From: JACVRW01 sp963764665
Lineage (GTDB): Bacteria; Actinomycetota; Thermoleophilia; Solirubrobacterales; Thermoleophilaceae
Reading direction: 5' to 3'
Assembly (NCBI GenBank): GCA_963764665.1
Contig: CAVXTL010000017.1
Location: 1 to 64,000 of the forward strand
DNA length: 64,000 nt
Shown here: positions 62,901-64,000 of the stretch, piece by piece
Position numbering within the stretch: position 1 is the first letter of the stretch
How the letters are laid out: each line of letters begins with the position of its first letter
Program-made: the position numbers and the translations under genes
Notes under the pieces: generated by a model
The model's database searches: none
What the model saw: only the letters and a program-made list of their open reading frames with translations
What the model was told of the DNA's origin: nothing

Positions 62901-62935
62901 AGGGAGTCGTTAGCGGGGCGAGCCACGCTCGCCCC
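62901..62935 (+). promoter_or_regulatory. Hairpin between ribosome site and start codon of the HtrA-type gene
   Basis: A perfect 9-bp stem, GGGGCGAGC-CAC-GCTCGCCCC (62915-62935), ends exactly at the ATG at 62936. No ribosome site lies between. AGGGAG at 62901-62906 is 29 bases from the ATG on the line, but 8 bases if the hairpin is folded. The stem may therefore act as a bridge or as a switch for translation. Confidence 0.6.
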
Positions 62936-64000
62936 ATGAACTTGACGAAGAAGGCAGCCCCTCTGTTGGCCGCCGCGATCGTGGGCGGCGGCGCAGGTGC
63001 GGTCGTGGTCGCCTCCACGGACGACGGCGGGAAGACCACGACCACCACGAGCCCCGCCGCGGCGGCGGTGTCGCCCGTGGCGGACACCGGCACCGCGCTC
63101 AACTCGCGCCAGGTGTACGAGGCCGCGAAGGGATCGGTGGCCTACATCACCGCGGAGGTGACACAGCAGTCGGAGGGACCGTTCGGCCAGAGCCAGTCCG
63201 GCCAGGCCAGCGGCTCCGGCTTCGTGGTCTCCAAGGACGGCTACGTGGTCACGAACGCGCACGTGGTCGACGGCGCCTCGGCCGTGACCGTGAAGATCGG
63301 CGTCGGCGACACGAAGACGGCGCGCGTGGTGGGCCAGGACACCTCGTCCGACATCGCGCTCCTCAAGTTCGACCCGGGCTCGGAGGACCTGGTGCCGCTC
63401 GCGCTCGCCGACTCGGATGACGTCCACGTGGGCGACCCCAGCTTCGCGATCGGGAGCCCCTACGGCCTCCAGCGCACCCTCACCACCGGCGTGGTGAGCG
63501 CGCTCGACCGCGAGATCAGCGCGCCCAACGGCTTCTCGATCTCCGGCGTGATCCAGACCGACGCCGCGCTCAACCCGGGCAACTCGGGCGGGCCGCTGCT
63601 CGACTCGCACGGCCGCGTGATCGGGGTGAACTCCCAGATCGAGTCCAGCGGCTCGACCGCGGGCGGCTCGGCAAGCAACAGCGGAATCGGCTTCGCGGTG
63701 CCGTCGAACACCGTGACCAGCGTGGTCGAGCAGCTGCTCGAGGACGGCACGGCCACTCACGCCTATCTGGGCGTGCAGACCACCGACGCCACGGGCGGCG
63801 GCGCCCAGGTGGCCTCAGTGGTGGACGGAGGCCCGGCGGCCAACGCCGGCCTGCGCGCCGGCGACGTGGTGCGGTCGGTGAACGGCGAGGAGGTCGAGGA
63901 CTCGAGCTCGCTGTCGACCCTGGTGGGCAAGCAGAGCCCCGGCGACGAGGTCACGCTGACCGTCACCCGAGACGGCGACGAGCAGACCCTTCACGCGGAG
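62936..64000 (+). CDS. HtrA/PepD-type S1C serine protease with PDZ domain (partial, runs off window)
   Basis: At least 355 residues. An N-terminal anchor (KKAAPLLAAAIVGGGAGAVVV) and a Thr/Ala-rich linker lead to a trypsin-like protease with His in VVTNAHVVDGAS, Asp in TSSDIALLKFD and Ser in NPGNSGGPLLDS. A PDZ domain begins near residue 275 (AYLGVQTTD, GLRAGDVVRSVNGEEV) and is cut by the window edge, so no stop is seen. It degrades or chaperones damaged exported proteins. Position after the MprAB-like pair mirrors pepD of mycobacteria, suggesting control by that system. The ATG at 62936 is the only possible start after an upstream stop. Confidence 0.93.
   Translation, partial: MNLTKKAAPLLAAAIVGGGAGAVVVASTDDGGKTTTTTSPAAAAVSPVADTGTALNSRQVYEAAKGSVAYITAEVTQQSEGPFGQSQSGQASGSGFVVSKDGYVVTNAHVVDGASAVTVKIGVGDTKTARVVGQDTSSDIALLKFDPGSEDLVPLALADSDDVHVGDPSFAIGSPYGLQRTLTTGVVSALDREISAPNGFSISGVIQTDAALNPGNSGGPLLDSHGRVIGVNSQIESSGSTAGGSASNSGIGFAVPSNTVTSVVEQLLEDGTATHAYLGVQTTDATGGGAQVASVVDGGPAANAGLRAGDVVRSVNGEEVEDSSSLSTLVGKQSPGDEVTLTVTRDGDEQTLHAE

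Overview
The window is a 64 kb piece of a very GC-rich actinobacterial chromosome. The gene content points to class Thermoleophilia (Solirubrobacterales-like): SnoaL-like proteins that begin MSQENVE or MSRENVE, a DUF6458 membrane protein, a 2,3-BPG-independent phosphoglycerate mutase joined to gap-pgk-tpiA, a Tat system without TatB, and a beta-propeller lipoprotein-type family. This placement is inference from families; no rRNA is present. Genes are dense, often overlap by 4 or 8 bases, and start frequently with GTG or TTG.

Layout. 0-5 kb: a DHA2 drug exporter divergent from its TetR regulator across three palindromes, then a minus-strand operon of two ferritin-like proteins with tatA and tatC. 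5-9.5 kb: a TadG-like/VanY/lytic-transglycosylase fusion, a small membrane protein, a secreted lysozyme-fold protein, a crotonase, an orphan tatA and a MaoC-type hydratase. 9.5-17.4 kb: housekeeping block uvrC-rapZ-gap-pgk-tpiA-gpmI followed by hsp20; yvcK and whiA, usually found after rapZ, are absent. 17.4-31.8 kb: tgt, a PknB-type kinase operon, two membrane-associated peptidases, an AbiEi-DUF559 protein, a metallo-beta-lactamase-fold hydrolase, rlmH, argS, an MFS transporter, one half of a cytochrome c maturation system (ccdA-ccmH-ccmG) and a lysyl-oxidase-like protein. 31.8-35.4 kb: an accessory-looking stretch with tRNA-Gly(CCC), a 3' tRNA copy 765 bp downstream, small SnoaL-like proteins and three tiny CxxC proteins. 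35.4-44.6 kb: a DivIVA-like hendecad coiled-coil protein, an ECF sigma/anti-sigma pair with a bidirectional promoter, a penicillin-acylase-family enzyme, a GH2 glycosidase and a cupin. 44.6-51 kb: ccmE-ccmF-ccmI-like, secG, the TldD/PmbA protease pair, a peroxiredoxin and a LysE exporter. 51-64 kb: a GH31 glycosidase, a beta-propeller protein, an SDR, a two-domain VOC protein, a MacB-like ABC exporter, and an MprAB-like two-component system followed by an HtrA/PepD-type protease that runs off the right edge.

How genes work together. Envelope biology dominates: Tat export of ferritin-like proteins, peptidoglycan remodelling, cytochrome c biogenesis in two separate clusters, and envelope-stress signalling (two-component system, HtrA, ABC exporter, ECF sigma factor). 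Central carbon metabolism is represented by four overlapping triose-phase glycolysis genes.

Caution. About a dozen otherwise ordinary genes carry single-base frameshifts (some carry two or three), clustered at about 0-9, 30-45, 51.7 and 57-60 kb, while about 9.5-29.5 kb is clean. Most hit genes whose operons look intact, so I read these mainly as sequence errors rather than pseudogenes; coordinates of such genes are given for the whole span.
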